Assembly: GCA_026770025.1 (NCBI GenBank)
Contig: JAMXDE010000003.1
Coordinates: forward strand, 1,736,001 to 1,800,000
Reading direction: 5' to 3'
Source: Craspedostauros australis
Lineage: Eukaryota; Bacillariophyta; Bacillariophyceae; Mastogloiales; Achnanthaceae
Length of the DNA: 64,000 nt
A program made the translations under genes and the position numbers. Shown in pieces: positions 45,676 through 56,848 of this stretch (positions are counted from its first letter, which is position 1; every line of letters starts with the position of its first letter). The notes below the pieces were generated by a model. That model saw nothing but the letters and a program-made list of their open reading frames with translations. It did not search any database and was not told where the DNA came from.

Positions 45676-48600
45676 CTACTGCCTCTTCTTGAGCTCCAGA
45701 TCGATGCGCTTTCGAACGTGTCCAAGATCCACGCTCACCACAGCCCACCACACAGCGACGATGAGGCAGAGGAAGATCACGGGTGGGAACCCGAGGATAT
45801 CCACGTCCGCTGTGACGGCAACGAAGCCGCCGCTGCCGTTGCTACCATCCACGCCTTCTCCACTGCCGGCGTCTTCCTCCTGCGCTCCGACCCACATGAT
45901 GAGCTTGTTGATCATCGCGACCATGAAGGCCGCGCTTCCGCCGCCCCATCTGTTGGCGAGAGTGTCGACGATCGGCTTGGCTTCGTACCGTGCCTCATTG
46001 GATAAGCCCCGCCATAGTGATTCGCGTACCGGTTTCGCCACGCCCATGTTGATGACTCTGGTGCATTCGTCGAGGAGGAGGAAGAGGATCAGATTTGGCG
46101 GGTGTCCACCGGATGCCCTGTGCCACCACGCCAAGCTGACGACGCCCATGAGCCGTACCAACGGCATCAGCGCCAAGGCGCCTTGCGCTCCGCAGGTCTG
46201 CGCTATGATCGCCCCGAGACCGCTCGCCTGCATAACGAAGATGGCTACGGAGCTGGCCATGTTGATCTTGGCAAGGAACGCCGTGTCGGCATTGACCGAA
46301 GACACCGACGCTGATGCTGACGACGAACTTGCGGCCGTTGCGATCTTACGGTTGGCAACCAGCGCCGCTCGTTGGAAGCTGAGCAAGGTCGTGGTCGATG
46401 CATACAACGCGTTGTAGGTGAAGATGGCCATGAGCAAGCGGGATTTGAGTATGGTTGTGATGCCGCGCATCAATCGCTGCGTGAACGTGTTATCATCGGC
46501 TGGCGGGTCCGGAATCTGCGGCGAAGCGGGAGATGGTGATGGCAGCGATGAGGACGACAGTGATGATTGCCGTGCCTGGATCGATGGCGATGCCGCTGTT
46601 GACAATGCCGGCGCCGATTCTGTCGCCGTGGTTGATGCCATCCCAGACGGATTGCCGCCATCAGTTCTGTACGCATTCGTGCCGGGCGAGTTTGCAAGAT
46701 CGCTGAGCGACTGCGAAGAACTGTGGGATGCGTGTGACCTTCCGCTGCCATTCGCATTGCTCAAGGCATTGAGAGACGTCGACGAGGAGTTGATTCGTTT
46801 GAGCTGCATGATGGAGTTCCCCGACGCCACTCGTTTCATGCTGCCGAAGCTGGAGGTTCGTCTCATGCTAGTGTCCAGACTGGCAAGATCCGTGGTTGAT
46901 ACGAACAGAGCTTGCTGTTCCTCCCAGTGATGCTGCATGATCCGACCGAGTTCTATCGACAGGTGAGCGGACACTTCCAACAGCACCGCCGCGAGGATCA
47001 AGAGTCCTGGCAGATGCAGCACATTTGCCATTGTCGACGCAAGGACGCTGATGAGCAGTAAAATATGGTAGAGCAGGGAAGTCCGAAAATGCCATGCCAT
47101 ATCATGGTGCGTCATACGTACCAACGTTTCGATTGTTTCGTGGTTTTCGGATCGGTCAGTCGGTTGGGAGGTGATGAGGCAAAAGCGGGTCGTCAGATGG
47201 CTGATCGCGGCGGGTGGGCATACCATACTCCACGAGCATGTGCCATACTCTGTGTCCAGATCAATTGGTCCATCTTCCATTCAAGCACGATATGGTATAC
47301 AATGATCATCACTGGCGTTCCCGTCATCGCTGGGATTGCTTCGGCCTTGGCTGCTGTGCTCGTCTTCAGATTCAGCTTCATGTTCCTGAGCAACCGTACC
47401 ATACACTTGTGATACACACATAGCCGATACCCGATACCTACACCCATCTTCATATTCATTCAGGGACACAAGCTCGCAAGCACACGCGCAAGCATGTATG
47501 GAAGGAACCAGTTGACGAGGCCATGTGGTGGGCCAGTGGAGTCGGGTGTTCAATGTTCCACCGTAAAGATTGATAACCGCATATACTCAAAGTTCAACAC
47601 GAGGAAAGCAAGCAAGCAAGCAAGCACGCAATTGCTCTTGCTCGATCGACGTACCTTCCCAAGATCCCACCAAGCGTGCCGCCGAATCCGACGAAGCCCA
47701 ACCGCTGCAACCTCGTCTTGGACTTTGGCTTTGCCTCTGGCTCTTCTGATTCCTGCGATTGCTGTTGCTGTTGATTGTGCGAGAGTGTCGAAAGGGAGGA
47801 GGACGTGCTGGTGGATTGGAAACCATAATTTGAGGACTGTCGCTGTCGCTGCTGATCCCTGGCCACCTCCTCGTATTCCATTGCTTCTGTCGTGACACCC
47901 CACACCAGTGACAGGGAATGCAATTTCATGAGATGGACTACCAGGAAGAAGGCGATGTACAACGACTGGCCGAAGCTCCCCATGATGTACGGAACCCATT
48001 CTGTCCATACGATTGCGACCGTCTGGTACAGCGCATCTGCAAACTGCTGGTGTATTGATGGACCAACTGACATGGAAGCATCGGGTGTTGTGGATGATGA
48101 CGATGCCGTTGCGCTCCCCGCCATGGCCTTCAATGAATCCCAAAGAATTTGCAGCGGCGCCTGCGATGCTTCTGCAATGTTGCCGCCCGTTCCATCACTG
48201 ACTTTGTTGGCAGATTGCGCAAACGCCGCTGCCGAAGTCTCTGCTGCGTCTGCGGCTGCGGTCCAACCCAGCTGCTTCGGCAGCCACTCCGCAAGAGAAA
48301 AGCCGATGGCGTACGAGATCAAGCACAACGCGAAGAATCGGTAGAACAGCGCCAACGACGTGCCCTGCGTCTCCCCTCTCGTGAGGCCCATCTTCTTCCA
48401 CACCTTGCGGCGCTTTGGATCGGGCGCCTCGAAGAGCCATCCGATGGGGACGCTGGACAGAAAGGCCAGCACCGAGCTCGCCAGCGTCAAGTTGGGCATG
48501 TGGCGGACGCCCACCTGCAGCGCCGCGGCATCCCGTATGGGCGTCAGCACGTAGTTGGCGCACGTGACGTGCAGCAGAGCCCAGAATCCCAGCCATGTGG

Positions 48601-48790
48601 CGACGACCATCTCGTGGTCTTTGGGGAAGAAGGACATGGATTTGGATATTCTGTGCAGCATGTGCGTGGAGGCAAACATCGCCTGGAAGTACTGCTTGGC
48701 TTGTGCCCCTTCCTCACCCGGTCGTCCCGCCGCCGTCGATGCCATCGAAGCCTGGGGTGCCGTCGATCGTAGTGGCGCGTTGCCCGTCAT
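45676..48790 (-). CDS. NTT/ADP-ATP-carrier-like (TLC family) or MFS-like polytopic membrane transporter
   Basis: Exons 48790-47655 and 47200-45676 (intron 47201-47654, phase 2, GT..AG) give 886 residues. The start is ATG MTGNAPLRST at 48790; no ATG lies upstream in frame. About 10-12 membrane spans. The first, WLGFWALLHVTCANYVLTPIRDAAA, and the late KPVRESLWRGLSNEARYEAKPIVDTLANR (broken over two blocks, near residue 780) match the 'llkPvRda' and 'K..RE.L...s.eeKykaK..iDt...R' signatures of nucleotide transporters of the NTT/TLC type. A Ser/Pro-rich loop of about 150 residues in the middle (RRTSSFGSMKRVASGNS) looks like a phosphorylation region. NTT proteins exchange nucleotides across plastid or parasite membranes; substrate and location here are unknown, and no plastid presequence is clear. 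The exact intron acceptor is inferred from phase. Confidence 0.7.
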
Positions 48791-49858
48791 CTTCGTGCGA
48801 GTTTGAGTACGAATGGCTTGCAATTGCTCTCATTCGTCGCGGAGGGTGATTGCAAATTCGCGTCCGGGAGTGTTCGCCGTGACTCCGACTGATGCTCTTG
48901 CCAGCGTGGTTGCTGACCTCGTCGCCGTTGCAGGTGATACTAACGCTGGTGCGACAATGGCGACGCTCCTGCTGAAGCGGAGGGAATGGTGAGTGGGGGA
49001 ACTCGGGGAACTCGGACAATGCCGCAAGCGTGGGCTGGAGAGTGGAGTTGTTGTTTGTTCCTTTCCCACCACTGTGGCGGAGGATTTCTGCGCGCGGAGT
49101 ACGACCTGGATGTTGGTTCCTGCGATCTATTATGATCTACGATCTACGAATACCAATACTAATACCAATACTGCCGTTACCAATACGAGGACCTCCACCA
49201 CCTTCTGCGAGATGGAGGAATCCACCAATCTCTCATCATTCGTGTGACGCGACATGACATGACATCGTCCGTCCACCGCGCCATCTTGCGCGCGACGAAA
49301 TCATCTTTCGCCTTCCGCAACCAACCACCAACACCAACACAAAGCCGCCTTTTCTTGTTTTCGGGATTCGGTATCGTACATTGACTCCCGTATCAACTCA
49401 AATCGCGCGAGTCATCACAACGCGCTCCCTCCAACATGGAGTCACGGGTACCTCATCAATCGTGAATCAACGAAGAAACAGGCGGAACAGGCACAACTGA
49501 CACACCACGAACAGGCGAGCGATCGCGTTTGCGCAACCATTTGCGCAGTGAGGGTAATTGTCAGCACAAACAAAATGGAGATGCTGCGCAATGAGGGTGG
49601 GTCGAGGACGGACCTGTGATGGCTTTGGAATAGAATCGGGTGCCATTGCTCTTGGACGCAGTCAAGCAGAGATCCATACTCATCGGGGGTCCTATGCATG
49701 CGTATGGTACAAGCATACGTATCAGACGAGAGGAGCACTCTAGTCCTTGGATAGCATACCCTACGTACATAATATTTGCCCAGCAAAATAATAATCTATC
49801 AGCCGACTCGTACCAACACTTCAGCATTGGTCCTCCAAAAGGGGCCTCGAAACATTGG
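48791..49858. other. Intergenic region of a divergent gene pair
   Basis: Upstream region of the transporter (-) and the GT92 gene (+). The GT92 frame stays open from 49640, with an earlier ATG at 49694, but the stretch is AT-rich and UTR-like. An imperfect AATACC/CCAATACTA repeat lies near 49147-49185. Confidence 0.5.
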
Positions 49859-52294
49859 ATGGTGGGTCAAAGCGCTGCTGGTGCTGAGACTGCTGCTGGT
49901 AGTACTGGCACTCCCACCGCCGCTGCCGCTCTCCATGACCGTTTCGGTTCAGGCAAAGCCCATCCCAACCTCAAGAAGAGAGCTGCGCATTCTATGTCGA
50001 CACAAACCAAATCGGAAGCAAACGCACCGCCCATTCATCATGCGGACAGCATGCAACCGCCACGTGCGAGGATCTGTCGGCACAATCAGAGTGCGAAGAA
50101 GCCGCGCGGTCGCTTGCCAAACCAACCGAGGAGGAAGTCAGTACAAGTTATCTTGTTGACAACAGCGATTGCGACCGCGACGATAATGGCAGTACTGTAC
50201 TCCGCTGCGGTCTCCAAAATATCCGCGTCCTTCGAGCCCGGGACCTTCGATAGACCGCCACCGCAAGATCCCAACATTCCAGTGATCAATACAAGCATTG
50301 GATCAAAGACGAAGCGTCGTTCTTTCTTCGCTTCGGATGAACATTCTACGTTGGAGCGTGCTGCGCTTGCTCACACCCACTCCTACGAGTACTCAATACG
50401 CACAGCCATCGACGAATACGAAAGATCGATGCCACCTGCGCAGCGACCATCGTTGGACATGTCCCACTGCATGCTCGTCTTGCCACCATCCATCATCAAC
50501 GAGTGGTATCAACAAGGCGTTCCCATCCTTGCTACGGCCGTCCTGGTACATCCAACGCCCGTCGAGACGCACAATACACATGCTATCATGTATCAAACGA
50601 GGATAATCTTTACACTCAACGATCTGTCGGACGATGACTACCTGCGCTGGTATCGAGGAACTTGGACGTGCAACGGACGCGAAGCAAAGACGATCGGAAG
50701 CGAACCTTTGCCACCAATACCGCTCGAACATCGACGGCATTCTTTGGTTGTGGAGTGCCCCCCATTGAAGGACGAAAAGCTCCAACGTGTTCGCGCTGAT
50801 GTGATGCTTCCTTATTTTGACGATGGCCATCACGATGGCAGCAGTGGTGGGCGCACACGTAGACGCGGGCGTAAAAGGAGTCGTATTGATGTCAACACAC
50901 AACGGGGCCACGTGATGTGGAAAGATCTTGAGGAATGGTGGGAATGCCAAACGCTGGGCCATCCTGTGACGCAAGCAATGCAGCACTATCAGCAAGAGTG
51001 GCTTTCATTCGTAAACGCGCCGCATGAAGCATCGTCCATGCCATCCTCAATATTAACAACACGAACAACAACAACAACAACAACGACGACGAAAGAGAAT
51101 ACCTTCATCGCCGCGGCAACGATGATACAGGGCATACCTGTGCGCGATGCTGTGGCCCAGTGGGTGGAGTATCACCGATTGGTTCTTGGGATGCGCCATT
51201 TCTTCGTGTATCTGAATGACAGCGGTGCCGTGAGCGCGCACCATCTTCAGCATGATGATACTCTGTATCGAAGGCCTTACATCACGTACATCCCATTTGG
51301 CTTAGACATACCAGAAATACCCTTCTTCTTCCAGCAAGCACAGCAGAATGATATCCTGTATCGCCTTCAACCGTACGATGGCCATGTCGTCAAGAACCCA
51401 CGCACCCAAAACGTCGGCGAGGTGATGGTCATCAAGGAATGGATTGCCATGATGGACGTCGATGAATTCATATTCATCCCTCCTTGCCCGATGCAGAACG
51501 ACGCAAAGCCGCAAATCCTCCCAACACCGTCACGAGGAACATACACATGGAACCGATGGATCTCGGCACCGTGGTACAGACTCACACACGGCGTCGGTAT
51601 GGATGAAGGCATGTACAATCGAGACATGTTCGGCGATGGTCTGTGCGGAAACAACACGAGACCATCTCAGCGATTCATCGCACTGCTGCGCGTGTATGAC
51701 GAGTACGTGATGAACGCAGACGATCCACGGAAGGTGGCAGGGTTGGCGATGTCCAACACGTTCTATGGGCGGCACCCCGCCGGCGAAGCAGCGATTGATC
51801 CAAATGCGCCGACTCCGCTGCGAAGATCGGCAAGCAACCTACCAAGGAATACCCCGAATGATTCTGCGTCTCTGTTCAATTCTGAGGTGCCGATGCAAAG
51901 CAACATTTCAATCTGCGATTTCGAATGGCGGCGCGACATCACGCCCATCATTCGGACTTTCCAGCGGCAGAAACTGCTGATCCGACCGTCTCGCGTATCC
52001 TACTTTTCGGTGCACCACATCGTCCACGGAAAGCCCAGCGAGGCCGATAGAGAAAGCGGCATGAGGTTTGATGTTGACGACGCGACGGGCATCACGAAAC
52101 GCCTGGACCCGTGGAAGGAGCTCCGTTTCCACCACTACAAGCTTCCCCATTTGGGTGCGCACGAGAACATCCCGCTGGCAAGATACTACAGCTGGGAAGT
52201 GTGGGCAAAGCCAGAGCAGACGATCGTCCATGACGCAACTTCGATGCAAACAGCGTGCAGCATTGTGAAGAACCATCTACTGCCATCCAAGTAG
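49859..52294 (+). CDS. GT92-family (DUF23) glycosyltransferase, type II membrane protein
   Basis: 811 residues from ATG 49859; an upstream in-frame ATG at 49694 exists but the added part is not protein-like. A basic cytosolic tail precedes one membrane span (about 95-117, VQVILLTTAIATATIMAVLY). The lumenal part has a poorly conserved stem and a Thr tract (about 400) encoded by an ACA repeat, then the catalytic domain: RDAVAQWVEYHRLVLGMRHFF at about 430 (the family's 'N..e.leEWi.yh..lGv.hf' block) and WIAMMDVDEFIFIP at about 525 (the metal-binding DxD-like site). The C-terminal part carries VSYFSVHHIVHG and LRFHHYKLPH. GT92 enzymes transfer galactose or related sugars in the Golgi (for example to fucose or pectic galactan in other lineages). 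The acceptor here cannot be read. Confidence 0.85.
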   Translation: MVGQSAAGAETAAGSTGTPTAAAALHDRFGSGKAHPNLKKRAAHSMSTQTKSEANAPPIHHADSMQPPRARICRHNQSAKKPRGRLPNQPRRKSVQVILLTTAIATATIMAVLYSAAVSKISASFEPGTFDRPPPQDPNIPVINTSIGSKTKRRSFFASDEHSTLERAALAHTHSYEYSIRTAIDEYERSMPPAQRPSLDMSHCMLVLPPSIINEWYQQGVPILATAVLVHPTPVETHNTHAIMYQTRIIFTLNDLSDDDYLRWYRGTWTCNGREAKTIGSEPLPPIPLEHRRHSLVVECPPLKDEKLQRVRADVMLPYFDDGHHDGSSGGRTRRRGRKRSRIDVNTQRGHVMWKDLEEWWECQTLGHPVTQAMQHYQQEWLSFVNAPHEASSMPSSILTTRTTTTTTTTTKENTFIAAATMIQGIPVRDAVAQWVEYHRLVLGMRHFFVYLNDSGAVSAHHLQHDDTLYRRPYITYIPFGLDIPEIPFFFQQAQQNDILYRLQPYDGHVVKNPRTQNVGEVMVIKEWIAMMDVDEFIFIPPCPMQNDAKPQILPTPSRGTYTWNRWISAPWYRLTHGVGMDEGMYNRDMFGDGLCGNNTRPSQRFIALLRVYDEYVMNADDPRKVAGLAMSNTFYGRHPAGEAAIDPNAPTPLRRSASNLPRNTPNDSASLFNSEVPMQSNISICDFEWRRDITPIIRTFQRQKLLIRPSRVSYFSVHHIVHGKPSEADRESGMRFDVDDATGITKRLDPWKELRFHHYKLPHLGAHENIPLARYYSWEVWAKPEQTIVHDATSMQTACSIVKNHLLPSK

Positions 52295-52687
52295 ATTCGA
52301 GTAGATGCAGCACACCAATAATTGCTATAGGAAGTATAGCAACCTTGCATGTACTAGTAGCTCGTTGCGACTCGGTGGCTCTGCTTTTTCTCTCTCTCTC
52401 TCCCCTTTGGAGATGTAATAGTATGTATAGCACGGTATGGTAGGACAGTGTGCCATTATACAAATGCATTGTATGATATGATGTTTTAGTGCACCACAAT
52501 ATTATATTATATCATAGCATGTAGTCAAAATAGTGCCTCGTATTGCGATACCCGCACAATAGCTGGCTATGCAAGTAGAGCACACTCTCGTCACCCCACA
52601 GACCTCCCACCAACCGATTTCGATCAACTGAGACAGATCGGTGAGTCTGGTTGGTCGACCAGAACAGAACCACCAGAGATCCACGAA
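52295..52687. other. Intergenic region
   Basis: 3' flank of the GT92 gene and promoter of the MYND gene. AT-rich TATTATATTATATCATA tract at about 52500. No gene. Confidence 0.55.
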
Positions 52688-53581
52688 ATGGCGCCAACAT
52701 CTCGTTTCGGTTCTGAAGGGGTTCGCGCGGACACATCACGTCGTGTTACATCGCGATCCTCGACGACAACGACAACGACAACACCACACGACATCGCACC
52801 AAACCGTATTGCTTCCCTCTGCTCAACTATCATACCTCATCGGGTTTGCTTTGCGTTGAGCATTACCACGGCACGGCATCAGCACATCACCATGACGTTC
52901 CTCCTGCTGTCAGTGCAGTACCCGTCCAAAGTGACGCGCGCCAAGTTCATGGAGGACTCGGGCCCCATCCACCAGGGGTCATCGCCGCTGCACAAACCGT
53001 TGGCGGGATCCGCAAGTGATGATCAATGGAAGCATGTGCTGCGGCTTCTGCGTCAGCAGCTGGACGCGTCCGTATTCTCTGCGTCTCTGGATGGCAAACG
53101 GCCGTTGCGTCCCAACGACGACAACTACGAGATGTTCATGGGTGAAGAGTGGCAACCGGAAGACGACGTAGTCATCCCACCGGCCATGGCAGCGATGATG
53201 GGACAAGGCCTGAGCGCGATGCCGACACCCCACTTCGACCGATGCGCCAACTGCACCAAGATGGCATCGCTGCAATGCTCGAAATGCAAATTCGTCAAGT
53301 ACTGCTCACGCGACTGCCAGGCGAGGCACTGGAAGAAAATCCACAAAGAGAGCTGCGTCAAGGCCGTGGAAGGTTGTTCCATTGAGCGTGCCTTGCAAAA
53401 CAACGACGGCTTCTGGGTGTCGCCGGATGAATGCCGAACGCTGTCCGTTACATTGCAGGATGCGAAAGTTGAAGATCTGGATGAGCTGCCTCCGGCAAAA
53501 TTGAAGATGGCTGGTGCGTTCCATTTCTTTTCCACATACTTCACGTACGCAGCAGACCTTGGTGGTTGCTTTGTGCTCTAA
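52688..53581 (+). CDS. MYND zinc-finger protein, 5' part (possibly MSS51-like)
   Basis: 297 residues from ATG 52688 to TAA 53579-53581. A Ser/Thr/His-rich N-terminal 68 residues (possible mitochondrial presequence or upstream extension) precede a second ATG at 52892 (MTFLLLSVQYPSKV), which may be the real start. The MYND finger at about 180-220 shows every ligand: CANCTKMASLQCSKCKFVKY, then C-S-R-D-C and H..HKESC. The preceding FMGEEW..EDDVVIPP region is not recognised. MYND fingers bind proline-rich partners; in MSS51 the finger comes before a C-terminal domain involved in mitochondrial translation or metabolism. The frame stops just where the downstream domain should begin, and fragments follow in other frames. 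Confidence 0.65.
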   Translation: MAPTSRFGSEGVRADTSRRVTSRSSTTTTTTTPHDIAPNRIASLCSTIIPHRVCFALSITTARHQHITMTFLLLSVQYPSKVTRAKFMEDSGPIHQGSSPLHKPLAGSASDDQWKHVLRLLRQQLDASVFSASLDGKRPLRPNDDNYEMFMGEEWQPEDDVVIPPAMAAMMGQGLSAMPTPHFDRCANCTKMASLQCSKCKFVKYCSRDCQARHWKKIHKESCVKAVEGCSIERALQNNDGFWVSPDECRTLSVTLQDAKVEDLDELPPAKLKMAGAFHFFSTYFTYAADLGGCFVL

Positions 53582-54430
53582 GAGGCGAGTATTCTTGGAT
53601 GCTCTACGGATATGCACTCGATGTACTTTCCGACCTTTTGGTGGGTAAACGATCCTGGAGTCTGGAACTACGATTACGGATGGCTTGCAGAGCAAATTGG
53701 AGTCGGTCTGCCATGGGCTTTTGGTTCATCGAAGTAGGTCCGGACAGCACTCCACCCCCCATCACTTTTGGGCACGACACCATGCATCTTGGAAGCGTTC
53801 ATAGCGGTGCTGGTCCTTCCAACGAGCGGCTCCTGCCACGATCCATTGATCAGCACAAGCCGACCCTTCAGGCCGGACTGAGCCACAAAGTCATGGGGCA
53901 CAATGTCAACGCTACCGTGGGACCTGGCTGACCCTGCCCGAATTGAGCGAAGCCAACGCCGTGAAGAACGCCGGAGTCATCGGCTTTCACGCCAAACACT
54001 TTCGGGACATTGAAACGCTGAAGACGCTGCGGCACAATCCATACAACAAGCCCGTCGCGCCCATCGCCGTCGAGAAATTCCAAACCGATTCCTTTTTGTT
54101 CGATTTCGACGTCGATACCTCCATACAACTGTTGCGAACAGAACGACATCGTTGCGACGACCTACGCTAGTCTGGGCAGGGCCATGGATGTCATCTCGGC
54201 CAGGTATTCCACCGCGATCACCCCGGATCGCCCCACGTTGGGGTATCCAAAAGAACGTCGTGACCATCCCGGTCAAAAAGAATACAAAGCATATGCGCGA
54301 GAATCTGGTTGTGCTCTACACGATTTCAGATTGACTGGCGAAGACGCGACGGCGTTAGATTTAGCTGAGTGCACGAATCGATGGATGGATTTAACTCCCG
54401 AACGAATACGCAGACGACAACGACGATGAT
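53582..54430 (+). pseudogene. Fragmented continuation of the MYND gene (frames disrupted)
   Basis: Protein-like stretches lie in different frames, each ending in a stop: frame of the MYND exon, FWWVNDPGVWNYDYGW (to 53737); +2 frame, MGFWFIEVGPDSTPPPITFG (to 53931); next frame, YRGTWLTLPELSEANAVKNA then GVIGFHAKHF (from about 53912 to 54170); then QNDIVATTYASLGRAMDVIS (to 54429). The order 'VGPD - RGtw - viGFHa - NDiv..' is reminiscent of the MSS51 C-terminal domain. The switches lie too close together for the 170-450 bp introns seen elsewhere. So this is a decayed gene, an assembly error, or several very short introns. I cannot choose from sequence alone. Confidence 0.4.
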
Positions 54431-54913
54431 GAAGATGGCGACTGTTGATCGAAGAGAGCTTGGGTTCAAGTACAATGGTAGGGCTTCGATTGCAACCAAT
54501 AATTCATATTACATTATACATGCCTGCGATGAACAGCTGATGATTTGGTGATCCGCGATTTGCTGTTTCCCGCGACCTGCTGCGACAATCTCGAATGTCC
54601 GGAGCACAAGCATTCCAAATGGAACAAGACGAATGTCGCGAGAGTCCAAGATTATCGTCCGACACGTAATCATCCCTATGGGGTGCTGTGGTACAGGCAT
54701 CGGGTTCGAAGTGTTGATACAAAGACACGATGATATGTATATCACTCTACTGCAGGTATCACACGATCTTCAGCTTGGTGTGGGCCAATCCGCAAAAAGT
54801 TGAATGGAGTGTGTACGAGCTATTGGTGGGAGATCTCATTGTTGCACCCCGTCACGACGCCTGTCCGCGTAGTCTTCCGCGTGCGGACTTTCACCCAGAT
54901 ACACGAAGTATTC

Positions 54914-56848
54914 TCACATGTCAAATGACTCGATGTGGAGGTTGATAAAGACTGACTTGGCGCCATCGCCAAGGCCGCAGGGACGGAACGCCGCTGCACC
55001 ATGCGCATTGCAGCTGGCCTCCAAATCTTTCATCAGAGATAGTGGTCCACAACCTAGGACAGCAATGGTCGTCTCGCCGTGCACTTCTGTTGCCTCCTTC
55101 TGCGCCTGTTGGATGATGGCATCCAGATTAGGACGTCCCTCATGCATCGTCATGGTCGTAGTGCAAGATCGCCACGGTCGTTGAGACTGCATGTTAGTCT
55201 TCTGCATCGATCTTGTGCAATAGATGTCCACGCTTACCTCGCCCTTGGATCCGATCGTCAGAGAGTCTTCTCCGTCGCCGGTCTCTGCGCTTTGAATGGC
55301 AGCATCATGGTGGTCCTCTGGCGGCTCCAACGGCGGTAAGTCCTTGCACATCTGCGAGCTTCGCACCGCCCAGATGAACTTGATTGATTTGAACTCCTCG
55401 CCAGTTACATGGTGTTGGTGCATCAGGTACCGGCCGAGCGATCGGCATGGCGCGACCCCGATTCCGCCGCTCACCAACACAAACACCTTCGGGCGATGCG
55501 TTGAGGAAGTAGCGGGGGCGGGCGATGGTACAGCCACCTTCGATGAGCCACTCCTGTCATCAAGGACAGTTGTCGTTCCCATGTCGATGGTCTTTCCGAT
55601 GCGCGATCCCAGATCGAAAGACAGGGCACCGTACGGACCCTCCAACCACACCTTCGTTTGGTCGTTAGATTTCGCTAGCTCCAAGACCTTGCGAGTCCAG
55701 TCGCCAAGCGCAGAGATGTGCACTGTCAACCCGTCCAAGTCCTGTGGCGCAGAGGAGATGGAGACGGAATGGTACTCGAATGCGCTAATGACTGGGACGC
55801 AAATCTTGATGAACTGCCCTGGCATGTAGTCGAATGGTTTGGGATGGATCACGATCTCGACCACTGGCACATACGGTGGCTCTTGTTGCCTTTTCGCACA
55901 TGAGCCTGGGTCCTTATGGCTGCTGTCACAGGCGTGCGCACCGATCACCCGCAGCTTCGCATCTGCGCAAGCGTTGCCGCGGTACCCTGGCAAAGCGTAG
56001 CGGAATGCCAGGTCCATGACCCACCAGACTAGGATGAGCAAGAGCAAGCCGCCAATGTGGTCATGGATGATCATACCACAGAGTATACCGGTCGGAAGTA
56101 GCATGTGCAATGTGTACCATGTCTGGTAGGCATACGTCCGGAGTGTGCTGCCGAAGTAACTCGTGGCTACGAGGATCATCATGAAGAGGAGGACGATGGA
56201 GCCGGACGTGTTCGTCGCGTTGCGTTGGAATAGAAACTCAAACAGCGGCTGTTTGGCCTCAACGAGCTGTCCTTGTTCCTGCACTACTTGGTCGTGCGAA
56301 TCACTGCTGTCCCCACGTCCCGGCACCGACCGTTTGTCATAGGAGACGGCCAAGTGGCAGATGGACATCGCAACAGCGACCAATGCCGAGAGTCGATGGA
56401 TAGTCACCAGCCTGTCGACTGGAACACCGCATATGAGGGCGAAGATTGAGTTGGTCTTGCTAGCCGTCATGAACACGTACACGATTCCCACCAAAGCCAG
56501 CACGCCGGACTCTGACTCGCTTTTGTTCTCGTCGCTTCCAACCGTGCAGCGCAGGCACAGGATGAATGCCAAGATGAGCGGCGCGACGAGTAGGACCTGA
56601 CCTACCGTCCAGTCCAGGAGCTGCAGGATCGGTGCGAGAGCCGGGTTGCTCTTCAACTTGCTGAGCCATTTCGGTAACAACCTGAATTGGAATGTTGGTG
56701 CGAGCCTCCTTCGCACAGACACGATGGCATCGCCAATGGGAGTGAAGATCAAGGCGAGCTTCGGATGGAAGAGGATTGTGCGAAACAGCGGGGTTTCCAA
56801 CAGGAAAGACGGCGTCATCGTCGCTTTCATCGTTGGCTTTGATGTCAT
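54914..56848 (-). CDS. Ferric/cupric reductase or NADPH-oxidase-like transmembrane flavocytochrome
   Basis: 644 residues, one exon, ATG at 56848. Six to seven membrane spans with two histidine pairs spaced 14 apart (H151/H165 in VTIHRL and ICHLAV; H248/H262 in TLHML and MIIHDH), as for two stacked hemes. The cytosolic part has the FAD site FDYMPGQFIK (about 339-348) and HSVSIS (360-365), LEGPYG (402-407), the NADPH loop GGIGVAPCRSL (461-471) and a C-terminal LGCGP (598-602). A 50-residue insert near 425-450 and an acidic one near 505-535 are low-complexity. The layout is that of FRE/FRO reductases and NOX; no EF-hands are present, which favours a metalloreductase for iron or copper uptake at the plasma membrane. 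Confidence 0.9.
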   Translation of the reverse strand: MTSKPTMKATMTPSFLLETPLFRTILFHPKLALIFTPIGDAIVSVRRRLAPTFQFRLLPKWLSKLKSNPALAPILQLLDWTVGQVLLVAPLILAFILCLRCTVGSDENKSESESGVLALVGIVYVFMTASKTNSIFALICGVPVDRLVTIHRLSALVAVAMSICHLAVSYDKRSVPGRGDSSDSHDQVVQEQGQLVEAKQPLFEFLFQRNATNTSGSIVLLFMMILVATSYFGSTLRTYAYQTWYTLHMLLPTGILCGMIIHDHIGGLLLLILVWWVMDLAFRYALPGYRGNACADAKLRVIGAHACDSSHKDPGSCAKRQQEPPYVPVVEIVIHPKPFDYMPGQFIKICVPVISAFEYHSVSISSAPQDLDGLTVHISALGDWTRKVLELAKSNDQTKVWLEGPYGALSFDLGSRIGKTIDMGTTTVLDDRSGSSKVAVPSPAPATSSTHRPKVFVLVSGGIGVAPCRSLGRYLMHQHHVTGEEFKSIKFIWAVRSSQMCKDLPPLEPPEDHHDAAIQSAETGDGEDSLTIGSKGEVSVDIYCTRSMQKTNMQSQRPWRSCTTTMTMHEGRPNLDAIIQQAQKEATEVHGETTIAVLGCGPLSLMKDLEASCNAHGAAAFRPCGLGDGAKSVFINLHIESFDM

